From contig NZ_LT598653.1 of NCBI RefSeq assembly GCF_900078365.1, positions 1,798,001 through 1,862,000 of the forward strand: DNA of 64,000 nt, given 5' to 3'. This document shows, piece by piece, positions 16,234 through 25,110 of the stretch (its first letter is position 1; every line of letters starts with the position of its first letter). The position numbers were made by a program, and so were the translations under genes. This DNA is from an uncultured Sphingopyxis sp. (GTDB lineage: Bacteria > Pseudomonadota > Alphaproteobacteria > Sphingomonadales > Sphingomonadaceae). The notes under the pieces are model-generated. The model searched no databases. It saw nothing but the letters and a program-made list of their open reading frames with translations, and was not told where the DNA came from.

Positions 16234-18134
16234 TGACGGACCCCATCTACGTCACCGACGCTCTCATCGCCGAGGATATCGACGCCTATCTGGCGGGCCA
16301 TGAAAAGAAGTCGCTGCTCCGCTTCATCACCTGCGGCTCGGTCGACGACGGCAAGTCGACGCTGATCGGGCGGCTGCTCTATGACTCGAAGATGATCTTC
16401 GAGGACCAGCTCGCCGCGCTCGAAGCCGACAGCAGGCGCGTCGGCACGCAGGGGCAGGAGATCGACTTCGCATTGCTCGTCGACGGCCTCGCCGCCGAAC
16501 GCGAACAGGGGATCACGATCGACGTCGCCTATCGCTTCTTCACCACCGAGAAGCGCAAGTTCATCGTCGCCGACACGCCGGGGCACGAGCAGTACACGCG
16601 CAACATGGTCACCGGCGCCTCGACTGCCGATGCCGCCATCATCCTGATCGACGCCACCAAGGGCGTGCTGACGCAGACGCGCCGCCACAGCTTCCTCGCG
16701 CATCTGCTCGGGATCAAACATATCGTGCTCGCGGTGAACAAGATGGACCTTGTCGGATACGACAAGAGCGTCTTCGACCGCATCATGCTGGCTTACCGGG
16801 CCTTCGCGAGCGAGATCGGCATCACCCATTTCACCGCGATCCCGATCTCGGGCTTCAAGGGCGACAATATCACCGCGCTCTCGGACAATACGCCCTGGTT
16901 CAAGGGGCCGGCGCTGATCGAGCATCTCGAAACTGTCGAGATCGGCAGCGCCACCGACGAGGCGAAGCCGTTCCGTATGCCGGTGCAGTGGGTCAACCGC
17001 CCGAACCTCGATTTCCGGGGCTTCTCGGGCCAGCTCGCGAGCGGCAAGGTCAAGCCCGGCGATGCGGTCCGTATCTTGCCGAGCGGCAAGACGACGACGA
17101 TTGATCGCATCGTCACCCTCGACGGCGATCTGGACGAAGCGGTGGCCGGGCAGTCGGTTACGCTGACCCTCGCCGACGAGGTCGACTGCTCGCGCGGCGA
17201 CGTGATCGCCGCCGCCGACGCGCCGCCCGAGGCGGCCGATCAGTTCGAGGCGACTTTGGTGTGGATGGCCGACGAGGCGATGATCCCGGGCCGCGCCTAT
17301 TGGCTCAAGCTCGCGACGCAGAGCGTCTCGGCGACGGTTCAGGCGCCGAAGTACGAGATCAACGTCAACACGCTCGACCATCTCGCGGCGAAGACGCTCG
17401 ACCTCAACGGCATCGGCGTCGTCGAGCTGTCGACCGACAAGCCGATCACCTTCGAAGCCTATGGCGACAACCGCGCGCTGGGCGGCTTCATCCTCATCGA
17501 CAAGCTGACCAACGCGACGGTCGCCGCGGGGATGCTGCATTTCAGCCTGCGCCGCGCGCAGAATGTCCACTGGCAGGCGACCGACATCGACCGCGACATG
17601 CGCGCGAACCTCAAGAACCAGCGCCCCGCGCTGCTCTGGTTCACCGGCCTTTCCGGCTCGGGCAAGTCGACGATCGCGAACCTCGTCGAGAAGAAGCTGC
17701 ACCGGATGAACCGGCACAGCTTCCTGCTCGACGGCGATAATGTCCGCCACGGCCTCAACCGCGACCTCGGTTTTACCGAGGCCGACCGGATCGAGAATAT
17801 CCGCCGCGTGGGCGAGGTCGCCAAGCTGATGAGCGATGCGGGGCTGATCGTCATCACCGCCTTCATCTCGCCTTTCCGGGCGGAGCGCGAGATGGTGCGC
17901 GCGATGCTGCCCGAGGGCGAGTTTATCGAGGTGTTCATCGACACCCCGCTGGCCGAGGCCGAACGGCGCGACGTCAAGGGCCTCTACAAGAAGGCGCGCG
18001 CGGGGCAGCTCAAGAATTTCACCGGGATCGACAGCCCCTATGAGGCACCCGAAAATCCCGAGATCCGCATCGACACGACCGCGATGACGCCCGAAGAGGC
18101 GGCGGACATGATCATCGATCGTCTGCTGGGGTAG
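16233..18134 (+). CDS. cysNC: Bifunctional sulfate adenylyltransferase subunit 1 / APS kinase
   Basis: The 633-residue fusion carries CysN, the GTPase that drives APS synthesis (P-loop GSVDDGKSTL near residue 35, switch DTPGHEQYTRNMVTGAS, NKMDL specificity loop), then CysC, which phosphorylates APS to PAPS (P-loop FTGLSGSGKSTIANL near residue 475, DGDNVRHGLNRDLGF). Such fusions are common in alphaproteobacteria and some nodulation NodQ proteins. Start overlaps cysD; cysQ begins 2 bases after the stop. A 742-residue reverse frame across it is a shadow. Confidence 0.96.
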   Translation: MTDPIYVTDALIAEDIDAYLAGHEKKSLLRFITCGSVDDGKSTLIGRLLYDSKMIFEDQLAALEADSRRVGTQGQEIDFALLVDGLAAEREQGITIDVAYRFFTTEKRKFIVADTPGHEQYTRNMVTGASTADAAIILIDATKGVLTQTRRHSFLAHLLGIKHIVLAVNKMDLVGYDKSVFDRIMLAYRAFASEIGITHFTAIPISGFKGDNITALSDNTPWFKGPALIEHLETVEIGSATDEAKPFRMPVQWVNRPNLDFRGFSGQLASGKVKPGDAVRILPSGKTTTIDRIVTLDGDLDEAVAGQSVTLTLADEVDCSRGDVIAAADAPPEAADQFEATLVWMADEAMIPGRAYWLKLATQSVSATVQAPKYEINVNTLDHLAAKTLDLNGIGVVELSTDKPITFEAYGDNRALGGFILIDKLTNATVAAGMLHFSLRRAQNVHWQATDIDRDMRANLKNQRPALLWFTGLSGSGKSTIANLVEKKLHRMNRHSFLLDGDNVRHGLNRDLGFTEADRIENIRRVGEVAKLMSDAGLIVITAFISPFRAEREMVRAMLPEGEFIEVFIDTPLAEAERRDVKGLYKKARAGQLKNFTGIDSPYEAPENPEIRIDTTAMTPEEAADMIIDRLLG

Positions 18135-18136
18135 AT

Positions 18137-18889
18137 ATGACCGCAGCGGAGACCGACGAACAACTGGCCGAACGGCTCGCGACGGCGGCGGGCGCGATCC
18201 TGCTCGATCTGCGCGCGCGGGGCGGGCTTGACGGCAAGACGTTGGGGAAAGCGGGCGATGAGCGGGCGAACGCGATGCTCTGCCGCGAGATTCGCGCCAC
18301 ACGGCCCGCCGATGCGCTGCTGTCCGAAGAGGAAAAGGATAACCCCGCGCGCTGTAGCAACTCGCGCGTCTGGATCATCGATCCGCTCGACGGCACGCGC
18401 GAATATGGCGAGGGCAGGGACGATTGGGCGGTGCATGTCGCGCTCGCCGTCGATGGTGTCGCCACGGTCGGCGCGGTCGCGTTGCCGGGTTTGGGCGTCA
18501 CGTTGACTTCGGGTGTGCCGGTTGCGCTTCAACCGGCAAACCAGCCACTCCGCATGCTCGTCAGCCGCACTCGCCCCGCCGCCGAAGCAGTCTTCGTCGC
18601 CGAAAGGTTCCATGCCGAACTGCTCGCCATGGGCTCGGCGGGCGCCAAGGCGATGGCGGTGGTGCTTGGGCAGGCCGACATCTACCTCCACACCGGCGGT
18701 CAATATGAATGGGACAATTGCGCTCCCGTCGCTGTGGCGCAGGCCGCGGGCCTTCACGTCAGCCGCGTCGATGGCTCGCCGATCCGCTACAACAACCCCG
18801 ACACCTATCTGCCCGATCTGCTGATCTGCCGTAAAGAACTCGCCGAAGAGGTGTTGCGGGTGGCGGCAGAATATTCTTCCCTCGCATAA
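18137..18889 (+). CDS. cysQ: 3'(2'),5'-bisphosphate nucleotidase
   Basis: CysQ (250 residues) removes the 3'-phosphate of PAP, or PAPS, and so prevents build-up of this by-product of sulfate reduction. The inositol-monophosphatase fold is shown by SEEEKDNP and the metal-binding WIIDPLDGTREYGEGRDDW, plus a C-terminal GGQYEWDNCAPVAVAQAAG. It begins 2 bases after cysNC, so it is the last gene of the sulfate activation operon. The following gap contains only a degenerate half of a CGTCATCCCGGC repeat and no clear gene. Confidence 0.93.
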   Translation: MTAAETDEQLAERLATAAGAILLDLRARGGLDGKTLGKAGDERANAMLCREIRATRPADALLSEEEKDNPARCSNSRVWIIDPLDGTREYGEGRDDWAVHVALAVDGVATVGAVALPGLGVTLTSGVPVALQPANQPLRMLVSRTRPAAEAVFVAERFHAELLAMGSAGAKAMAVVLGQADIYLHTGGQYEWDNCAPVAVAQAAGLHVSRVDGSPIRYNNPDTYLPDLLICRKELAEEVLRVAAEYSSLA

Positions 18890-19135
18890 TCGTCATCCCG
18901 GCCGTCGCCGGAACACCGACGTAATAACTCGCTTGATGTCGCGATTTAAGCACCTCGGGTGCGTCGCCTTCAATTCGCGATTCATGCTGAGGCCGGGCGC
19001 CGGCGAACGCAGCCGCCGTGTATGTCCACCTTGATGAAGTCCCCGCCGTATCATTCGATCGTCCACTCAAAAAAAAGGGAGGCGCATTTTGCCTTGATGG
19101 CCGTTTTAGATAGGTAACGGATCAGGAGGAGCGGG

Positions 19136-19645
19136 GTGGCAGCGGAATCTGTCTCCGAACTGGAACGGCTGACCCGGAAATTCCGGCCGCCGCTGATCGC
19201 CTTTTTTTCGCGTCGGGTCACGGGTCTCGCTGAGGCCGAGGACATGACCCAGGAGGTTTTCGTACGGCTGATGCGAACGCAAGCGAATATCGAAGAGACG
19301 AGTGCCGCCTATATTTTCCGGATCGCGGCGAATCTCATCAAGGATCGTGCCCGCCACGATCTTGTGCGCCGACACTTCGCCGACGCCGTGCGAAGCGAAG
19401 GCGGCGTGGGCATCGATCCCTTCGACCCCTTCCGGATCGCTTCGGCGCGCGAAAGCATTTCGGTCCTCTGGGCCGCGATCCAGGCGCTGCCCGAACCCAC
19501 GCAGCAGATATTCATATTGTACCGCGTCGAGGATATTCCCAAGCAGACGATTGCCGACAATTTCGGATTCCACCTGCGGACGGTCGACAAGCATATCTCG
19601 CGCGCGCTGGTCTTTCTTGCCCGTCGGATGAGACAGCAGGCATGA
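19136..19645 (+). CDS. FecI-type ECF RNA polymerase sigma factor
   Basis: The 169-residue protein has sigma region 2 (about residues 18-80, including AEAEDMTQEVFVRLMR and IFRIAANLIKDRAR) and region 4 (about 115-165, IQALPEPTQQIFILYRVEDI, then NFGFHLRTVDKHISRAL). The start is GTG 19136, preceded by AGGAGGAGCG. Its stop overlaps the start of fecR, and a TonB receptor with an N-terminal signalling domain follows. This is the standard cell-surface signalling arrangement in which ligand uptake activates the sigma factor through FecR. A siderophore, peptide or other ligand is possible. Confidence 0.93.
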   Translation: MAAESVSELERLTRKFRPPLIAFFSRRVTGLAEAEDMTQEVFVRLMRTQANIEETSAAYIFRIAANLIKDRARHDLVRRHFADAVRSEGGVGIDPFDPFRIASARESISVLWAAIQALPEPTQQIFILYRVEDIPKQTIADNFGFHLRTVDKHISRALVFLARRMRQQA

Positions 19646-20706
19646 TTCCCGAGAACGACAACGACGGTTTTGCCGAGCAGGAAGAACGGGCCGCCGCCTG
19701 GTGCCTGCGGATTGCCGAGCGGCCGCTCACCTCCGCCGAGCAGGCCGATTTCGACGAATGGCTCGCCGCCGACGAGCGCCACGCCCAATATTTCGAGCAG
19801 ATGGTGGCGGTGTGGCAAGGCACCGACGCGATCGCGGAACTTCCTGGCTTTCTGTCGCTTCGCGCCAAGGCGCTGACGACGATGGAAAGCGCCCGGACCC
19901 ATAATGAGCAGCCATCGCGAAGCTTGACCCGCCGCCACGCTTTCGGGGCGCTGACCGCGTTCGCGCTGACGGCGGGGGGCGGCGCCTGGTACTGGGCCGA
20001 GAGTCCCGACGTCTATGCTACCGCCGTGGGTGAACGGCGGATCGTTCGCCTCGATGACGGGTCCAGCGTCTCGCTGGACGCCGCCAGCCGGATGCTGGTG
20101 TCCTTCACCGACGAACGGCGCGCGGTCACGCTCGAGCGCGGCCGGGCCAAGTTCGACGTGGCGAAAGATCCGCTCCGGCCGTTCACGGTGACCGCCGGTT
20201 CGCAGTCGGTGGTCGCGGTGGGTACGAGTTTCAGCGTCGAACTGCTGAAAGATCAACTCCGGGTCCTGCTGTTCGAAGGACAGGTCGCGGTCGTGCCGCG
20301 TGCCATCGCCGCGGCCAATATCAGGGCGCGGCGACCGGCATCGGCGACAACCCAGCTTTTGCCCGGACAGGAATTGGTGGCCAATCTTTCATCCGGTGCT
20401 GCGGAAGTCCTGCCTGTCGAAGCCGAGCGCTCGCTCGGCTGGGAAGGCGGCCGCGTCGATTTTGTCGACATGCCGCTGGCGGATGCGGTCGAGCGGATGA
20501 ACCGTTACGCCGCATCGCCGATCGTCATCGGCGATGCGGCGGCGGGCCGCCATCTTGTCAACGGCGTGTTCGATGCGGGCGACACCGACAGCTTCGTCAA
20601 GGGCGTCACATCGCTCTATCCGCTGTCCGCGCATGACACAGGCGACAAAATTTTGATTAAAACAGTAAATTCTGGAACAGATAAGAAAAAAAATAGCAGA
20701 AGTTAA
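19642..20706 (+). CDS. FecR-type anti-sigma/signal transducer
   Basis: The 354-residue protein has a cytoplasmic N-domain with the family motif AAAWCLRIAERPLTSAEQAD and FDEWLAADERHAQYF, one membrane segment (HAFGALTAFALTAGGGAWYW, about residues 94-113), the periplasmic FecR domain (VGERRIVRLDDGSSVSLDAAS) and a C-terminal DUF4974-like part. It should relay receptor occupancy to the FecI-like sigma factor, whose gene overlaps its start by 4 bases. The last 70 bases of the gene and the following gap are strikingly AT-rich compared with the rest, giving an unusual KKKNSRS tail. Confidence 0.92.
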   Translation: MIPENDNDGFAEQEERAAAWCLRIAERPLTSAEQADFDEWLAADERHAQYFEQMVAVWQGTDAIAELPGFLSLRAKALTTMESARTHNEQPSRSLTRRHAFGALTAFALTAGGGAWYWAESPDVYATAVGERRIVRLDDGSSVSLDAASRMLVSFTDERRAVTLERGRAKFDVAKDPLRPFTVTAGSQSVVAVGTSFSVELLKDQLRVLLFEGQVAVVPRAIAAANIRARRPASATTQLLPGQELVANLSSGAAEVLPVEAERSLGWEGGRVDFVDMPLADAVERMNRYAASPIVIGDAAAGRHLVNGVFDAGDTDSFVKGVTSLYPLSAHDTGDKILIKTVNSGTDKKKNSRS

Positions 20707-20766
20707 AAATAATAGGCCAAAATCGGCGACTGGATCGTCTTTATGACAGGGGGGCGGAAATATCGA

Positions 20767-20786
20767 TCCCTCGCATAGAGGGAGAG
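20767..20786 (+). promoter_or_regulatory. Small hairpin overlapping the ribosome-binding site of the large receptor
   Basis: Arms TCCCTC (20767-20772) and GAGGGA (20778-20783) enclose GCATA. The second arm is part of the purine-rich Shine-Dalgarno stretch GAGGGAGAG that ends 4 bases before ATG 20790. If the hairpin forms it would hide the ribosome site. The stem is only six pairs, so this is a weak structural prediction. Confidence 0.35.
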
Positions 20787-20789
20787 AAT

Positions 20790-23700
20790 ATGTCTAACCG
20801 TCGCTATCTATTGTCGAGCCTTGCCGTTGGTGCGCTCGTTTCCGTGTCGGCGCCCGCGCAGGCCGAAGCGCGCCAGATTCAGCAGTTTGATATTCCGGCC
20901 CAGGATCTGGGCGGCGCGCTACGCGCCTTCGCGCGCGCGTCGGGCGTACAGGTCATCTTCGATGGCAAAGCCGTGCGAGGCAAGCGCAGCGAGGCGCTTC
21001 GGTCGCGGTCGGGTGCAGAAGAGGCGCTCCGCGAGCTGCTTCGCGGAACCGGGATGGCCTATCATCGCAAAGGAAAGATCTTCATCGTCAGCCCGGCGCG
21101 GACGATCGCACAGGCTCCTGTCCAGATGGCGAGTGCGGCGCCGGTCGTAATGGCTACGCAGGCTTCGGCGCCGGACAGCAGCGACACCGCCGAAATCATC
21201 GTGACGGCACAGAAAAAGGCGGAGAGGATCGTCGACGTGCCGATCGCGATGACGGCGCTGTCGTCCGCCGCGCTCGACGATCATAAGATCGAGGGGGGAG
21301 CGGAGCTGCTGCGCGCGGTTCCGAATATGAGCTTCTCCAAGGCCAATTTCAGCATGTATAACATCTCGATCCGCGGGATCGGGACGAAGGCGATATCGGC
21401 ATCGTCCGACCCGGCGGTCGCCGTCAGCTTCAACAACACCCCCCTCATCCGCAACCGGCTGTTCGAATCCGAATTTTTCGATCTCGCTCGCGTCGAGGTG
21501 CTGCGTGGTCCGCAGGGCACGCTCTACGGACGCAACGCGACGGGCGGCGTGGTCAATATCATCCCGGCGCTTCCCGAACAGGATTTCGGTCTCGACGCCA
21601 AGGTTGAGGTCGGCAATTACAAGTCGATGCGCTTGCAGGGCATGATCAACGTGCCCGTCACCGACACACTGGCCTTTCGCTTATCGGGCGCGCTGACGAG
21701 CCGCGACGGCTTCGACTACAACACAATCACGCAGCGGCGCGTCAATGACCGCGACCTCTGGTCGACCAGGGCCATTGTCGCATGGGAACCCAGCGACCGC
21801 TTCAGGGCCAATATCATCTGGCAGCATTTCGAGGAAGACGACAACCGGTCGCGCACCGGCAAACAACTTTGCACGCGCGATCCGGGGCCGGCGACGATCG
21901 GCGGGGTTGTCGTGCCGGAAAATATTCAGGGGCGCCTCAGCCAGGGCTGTCTACCCGGCTCGCTTTACGATGACGCGGCCTATGGAACCCCCAACGCCAG
22001 CGGCTATGCGGCGGTGGTCGCGGGCAATAGCGGATATGTGAGGATGGGCTATATTCCGGGTACATATGACCTTGTGGAGGGCCTGAGGCCCGGCGATCCC
22101 TTCGCCAATGCCGTGCAATCGCGCAATCTGCGCGAGATTGCGACGAGCATCGATCCGGTGTTTCGGGCCAAAAATGATGTTTTCCAGGGCAATCTGGAAT
22201 TCGACGTTACCGATACGGTGAAATTCGTTTCGCAGACGGCCTATGCGCGCGACCGATATTTTTCGACACAGGATTATAACCGCTATGTATCGGCGCCGAT
22301 ATTCAACGATACGTTGGGATTGGTGGACGGGCCGCCACAGATCATCATTCCGATGCCGCCGCCGCTGCCGCCGCTGGTTTTCGGCGAAGAGCCCCTACCG
22401 ATCGACCAGACTTACGCCGCGCCGGGCGGGATATTTTGCGATCCGCAACTCGGCTGTTCGGACCGCATCCTTTCGATGGATCTCAGCCGGTCGCGCAACC
22501 GCCAATGGTCGCAGGAATTCCGCCTGCAATCGGATTTCGACGGGCCGTTCAATTTCAACCTTGGCGTCAATTATCTCGATTTCAAATCGCAGGACGATTA
22601 TTTCGTTTTCAACAATCTTTATACGTTCATCGCCTATAACCGGTATAATAGAGCTCAGGATGGCTCGTCTAACGGTGCGTACAGATATGATCTTTGCGGT
22701 CCCGATGTAACGACAGGGGATTGTGTCTATATCGATCCCAATCCGATCGATTCACTCGACGAACAGGGGCATAATTATTTTCTCAGTCGCAACAATGTGC
22801 GGACCAAAAGCTGGGGCTTTTTCGGTGAAGCCTATTGGAACGTTACCGACAATGTGAAGGTTACCGCCGGGCTGCGCCTGACCCGTGACAGCAAACGCGC
22901 CGTCCTTTATCCCAGCCAGCTTCTCCTGGGCGGTGGTGGCACCAGCGGCGGTTCCGTCAGCGGGGGGTATCCAGCCGATCCGCCACTCGTTCAGCGCTGG
23001 ACAAAACCGACCGGACGACTGGTGATCGACTGGAAACCGGACTGGTCATTTACCGATGACAGCCTGGTCTATGCGTCGGCTTCGCGTGGATACAAGGGCG
23101 GCGGCGCCAATCCGGCGCGACCCGGGATCTCCGACATCAATGTCCAGTTTTCCGATATTTCTCCCACATTTAAGCCCGAATATGTCAACGCCTTTGAAGT
23201 GGGCATAAAGAACAGCTTCGATGGCGGGCGTTTTACCCTGAACGCCACGGGCTTCTATTATGATTATAAGGATTACCAGGTCTCGCAGATCGTGGACCGG
23301 ATTGCGCTCAACGAAAATTTCGATGCGACGAGTTGGGGGCTGGAATTCGAAGCCGCCTGGCGGCCATCGCGCGCCTTCCGCGTCGATGCCAATCTTGGTT
23401 ATCTGAAGACCCGGTTGAAGGAAGGTTCGCAATCGATCGATGTCATGAATCGCACGCAAGGCGATGATGATTGGGTAGTGGTCAGGCCGTTTCTTCAGGT
23501 TCCCTCCAATTGCATTGCGCCGCGCGCCTATGTGGAACGGATTCGGGAAGTGGATCCGGCGGCTGTAAATTACGAGGCTACCTACGCCTTATGCGGCCAA
23601 TCCAAGTCCTTCGGTACCTTCGATCCCGCTACTGACGTGCTCGGCTATTTGGCACAGGCTTATGGCTTCACTTACGATCCCTTTGCGCCATATAATCCCG

Positions 23701-24167
23701 ATACTGTCGGAGCGTTGGTGCCCTATGATCCGGCGAATCCCGATGCGTGGCGCAGCCAGGTCAGCGGCGCGCCGAATGGCGGGCGCGGCTTTTTTGCTGA
23801 CCTTGGCGGCAATGAATTGCCCAACTCGCCCCGGCTGACCTTCAATCTGGGCGCGCAATATACCGCCTTCATCGACGGTGGCGATTGGGAACTGACCTTC
23901 CGCGGCGATTACTACCGTCAGTCGAAGAGCTTTGCGCGCGTCTACAATACCGAATATGATCGATTGAAAGCTTGGGACAATGTCAACCTCGCGGTTACGC
24001 TCGCGCGGCCGGCGGATGATTTCGCGCTGCAACTCTATGTCAAGAATGTCTTCAACAAGACACCCATCACCGACTCCTTCACCAACAGCGACGACTCCCT
24101 GCTCAGCACCAACGTCTTCACGCTCGACCCGCGCATCATCGGGTTCAGCGCGACGAAGCGGTTCTGA
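20790..24167 (+). CDS. TonB-dependent receptor with N-terminal signalling (STN) domain
   Basis: The 1125-residue outer-membrane protein has a signal peptide (cleavage near residue 25), an STN domain (FDIPAQDLGGALRAFARASG through RKGKIFIV, about residues 32-92), a TonB box region EIIVTAQKK, a plug with SIRGIGTKAIS and RVEVLRGPQGTLYGRNATGG, and a long beta-barrel ending in KRF. Energised by TonB, it imports a ligand and signals to the FecR/FecI pair directly upstream. At over 1100 residues it is larger than most siderophore receptors, with long extracellular loops (including proline-rich PMPPPLPPLVFGEEPL). The ligand is unknown. A hairpin with a GAAA loop follows it. Confidence 0.95.
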   Translation: MSNRRYLLSSLAVGALVSVSAPAQAEARQIQQFDIPAQDLGGALRAFARASGVQVIFDGKAVRGKRSEALRSRSGAEEALRELLRGTGMAYHRKGKIFIVSPARTIAQAPVQMASAAPVVMATQASAPDSSDTAEIIVTAQKKAERIVDVPIAMTALSSAALDDHKIEGGAELLRAVPNMSFSKANFSMYNISIRGIGTKAISASSDPAVAVSFNNTPLIRNRLFESEFFDLARVEVLRGPQGTLYGRNATGGVVNIIPALPEQDFGLDAKVEVGNYKSMRLQGMINVPVTDTLAFRLSGALTSRDGFDYNTITQRRVNDRDLWSTRAIVAWEPSDRFRANIIWQHFEEDDNRSRTGKQLCTRDPGPATIGGVVVPENIQGRLSQGCLPGSLYDDAAYGTPNASGYAAVVAGNSGYVRMGYIPGTYDLVEGLRPGDPFANAVQSRNLREIATSIDPVFRAKNDVFQGNLEFDVTDTVKFVSQTAYARDRYFSTQDYNRYVSAPIFNDTLGLVDGPPQIIIPMPPPLPPLVFGEEPLPIDQTYAAPGGIFCDPQLGCSDRILSMDLSRSRNRQWSQEFRLQSDFDGPFNFNLGVNYLDFKSQDDYFVFNNLYTFIAYNRYNRAQDGSSNGAYRYDLCGPDVTTGDCVYIDPNPIDSLDEQGHNYFLSRNNVRTKSWGFFGEAYWNVTDNVKVTAGLRLTRDSKRAVLYPSQLLLGGGGTSGGSVSGGYPADPPLVQRWTKPTGRLVIDWKPDWSFTDDSLVYASASRGYKGGGANPARPGISDINVQFSDISPTFKPEYVNAFEVGIKNSFDGGRFTLNATGFYYDYKDYQVSQIVDRIALNENFDATSWGLEFEAAWRPSRAFRVDANLGYLKTRLKEGSQSIDVMNRTQGDDDWVVVRPFLQVPSNCIAPRAYVERIREVDPAAVNYEATYALCGQSKSFGTFDPATDVLGYLAQAYGFTYDPFAPYNPDTVGALVPYDPANPDAWRSQVSGAPNGGRGFFADLGGNELPNSPRLTFNLGAQYTAFIDGGDWELTFRGDYYRQSKSFARVYNTEYDRLKAWDNVNLAVTLARPADDFALQLYVKNVFNKTPITDSFTNSDDSLLSTNVFTLDPRIIGFSATKRF

Positions 24168-24517
24168 TGACGGGCCTGTCCTCCTTCGGCGCCAGCGCCC
24201 GCCCCCGCGAAAGCGGGGGGGCAAGGTTCGCAAATAGATCATCGGCGCGTCCGGTCCGGCACCGGGCCATGAATGGCAATAGCATTTCTCGATTGATATT
24301 TGAATAATATTGAAAAGTTATAAATGCGTAAGAATATGATGCAGAAACTATGTTTCTGTAGAGGGAAGCTATTTTCTAAATATAATCTTAAGTATTAATA
24401 CGTATATTGGTGAATCAATATTTAATCTTGATTAAATCTCATAGAATTTTTATTTTTAAATTGCATCGATTCGCTTGATGCTTGAATATAATTCAAACGG
24501 CTAACAGGAGAGTTGAT
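24168..24517. other. Non-coding AT-rich island between receptor and small secreted protein
   Basis: After a GC-rich stem-loop (24202-24219, CCCCCGC-GAAA-GCGGGGG) the sequence changes abruptly to strongly AT-rich from about 24280 to 24500. I see no credible gene. It holds two perfect palindromes, CAGAAAC-TAT-GTTTCTG at 24342-24358 and TTGAAT-ATA-ATTCAA at 24482-24496. The second is 21 bases before the ATG of the next gene. The stretch is probably a promoter/regulatory region, perhaps a target of an AT-binding silencer; transfer from another source is also possible. Confidence 0.6.
24202..24219. terminator. GC-rich stem-loop after the large TonB receptor
   Basis: Seven base pairs CCCCCGC/GCGGGGG close a GAAA tetraloop 35 bases after the receptor stop. 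It has no T-tract, so it may protect or pause the transcript rather than terminate it on its own. Confidence 0.45.
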
Positions 24518-25024
24518 ATGAAAAAGTTCTCTGTTATTAGCGCGACCGCGCTCGCGCTGGCTACTCCGGGCATCGCCCATGCCAGCGCCACGCCGGATGG
24601 CTTGCACAGTTTTACGGGAACCCTGGAAGTCCAAAAGAGTCTGGGGATATGGACGAGTTGCAGCGTTGACGCCAAGGTTGATGTTTCGTCGAGCGTTCCC
24701 AGACTGCAGTCGGTTACACTCTCCGGCGGCCTCATCTGCCCGGGTATCACCTTCACTGGCCTCCCTAGCGCTCCTCTTGATGTATCGGCATTGCCGGTTG
24801 CTAAGGTACCGGCCGTTACCGTGAATATTGCGTTCCCCGCCGGCACGTGCAGTGGAAGCCTCTCTTTCCTTTGGGGCGGCAACACCCCAGTGCCGCGCAC
24901 TATTGCGTTCCAGGATGGACTCTCGAATATTCCCTCTACCTCCGGCGGAACAGCCCCGTGCCGGATCAGGGGTGTCCTCAGCCAGACCGCGGCGACTCCG
25001 CCGCTTAGCGTCTTCAACCCTTAA
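24518..25024 (+). CDS. Small secreted protein, possibly PraB-like
   Basis: The 168-residue product starts MKKFSVISATALALATPG and has an AHA signal cleavage site near residue 23. The mature part is rich in beta-prone Ser/Thr/Val stretches with four cysteines in an early/late pattern (WTSCSVD, GLICPG, GTCSG, APCRI). Layout and length resemble the alkane-oxidation activator PraB group, but I cannot confirm this. The start follows AGGAGAG. It is flanked by an AT-rich promoter region and a strong terminator, so it is an independent and perhaps highly expressed unit between two TonB receptors. Confidence 0.7.
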   Translation: MKKFSVISATALALATPGIAHASATPDGLHSFTGTLEVQKSLGIWTSCSVDAKVDVSSSVPRLQSVTLSGGLICPGITFTGLPSAPLDVSALPVAKVPAVTVNIAFPAGTCSGSLSFLWGGNTPVPRTIAFQDGLSNIPSTSGGTAPCRIRGVLSQTAATPPLSVFNP

Positions 25025-25072
25025 CGGCTCCTCTCGGAGCCGCCATCGGATCGGGATGGCGGTCCCAACTTG

Positions 25073-25102
25073 GCGGGCGCCCGATCAAGGCGCCCGCTTT
25101 TT
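25073..25102 (+). terminator. Rho-independent terminator after the small secreted protein gene
   Basis: A perfect 9-base stem GCGGGCGCC/GGCGCCCGC around CGATCAA is followed by TTTTT. A second stem-loop, CGGCTCC-TCTC-GGAGCCG, lies just before it (25025-25042). Together they should separate the small gene from the next receptor gene. Confidence 0.85.
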
Positions 25103-25110
25103 GCGCGGAT

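Noticed and set aside
16074..18302. 742-codon minus-strand frame over cysNC
   Set aside because: Antisense shadow of a well-identified gene.
19136..25024. Possible lasso-peptide cluster suggested by FecI/FecR/TonB receptor next to a small gene
   Set aside because: No precursor peptide, asparagine-synthetase-like cyclase, protease or isopeptidase gene is present, and the small protein has a standard secretion signal.
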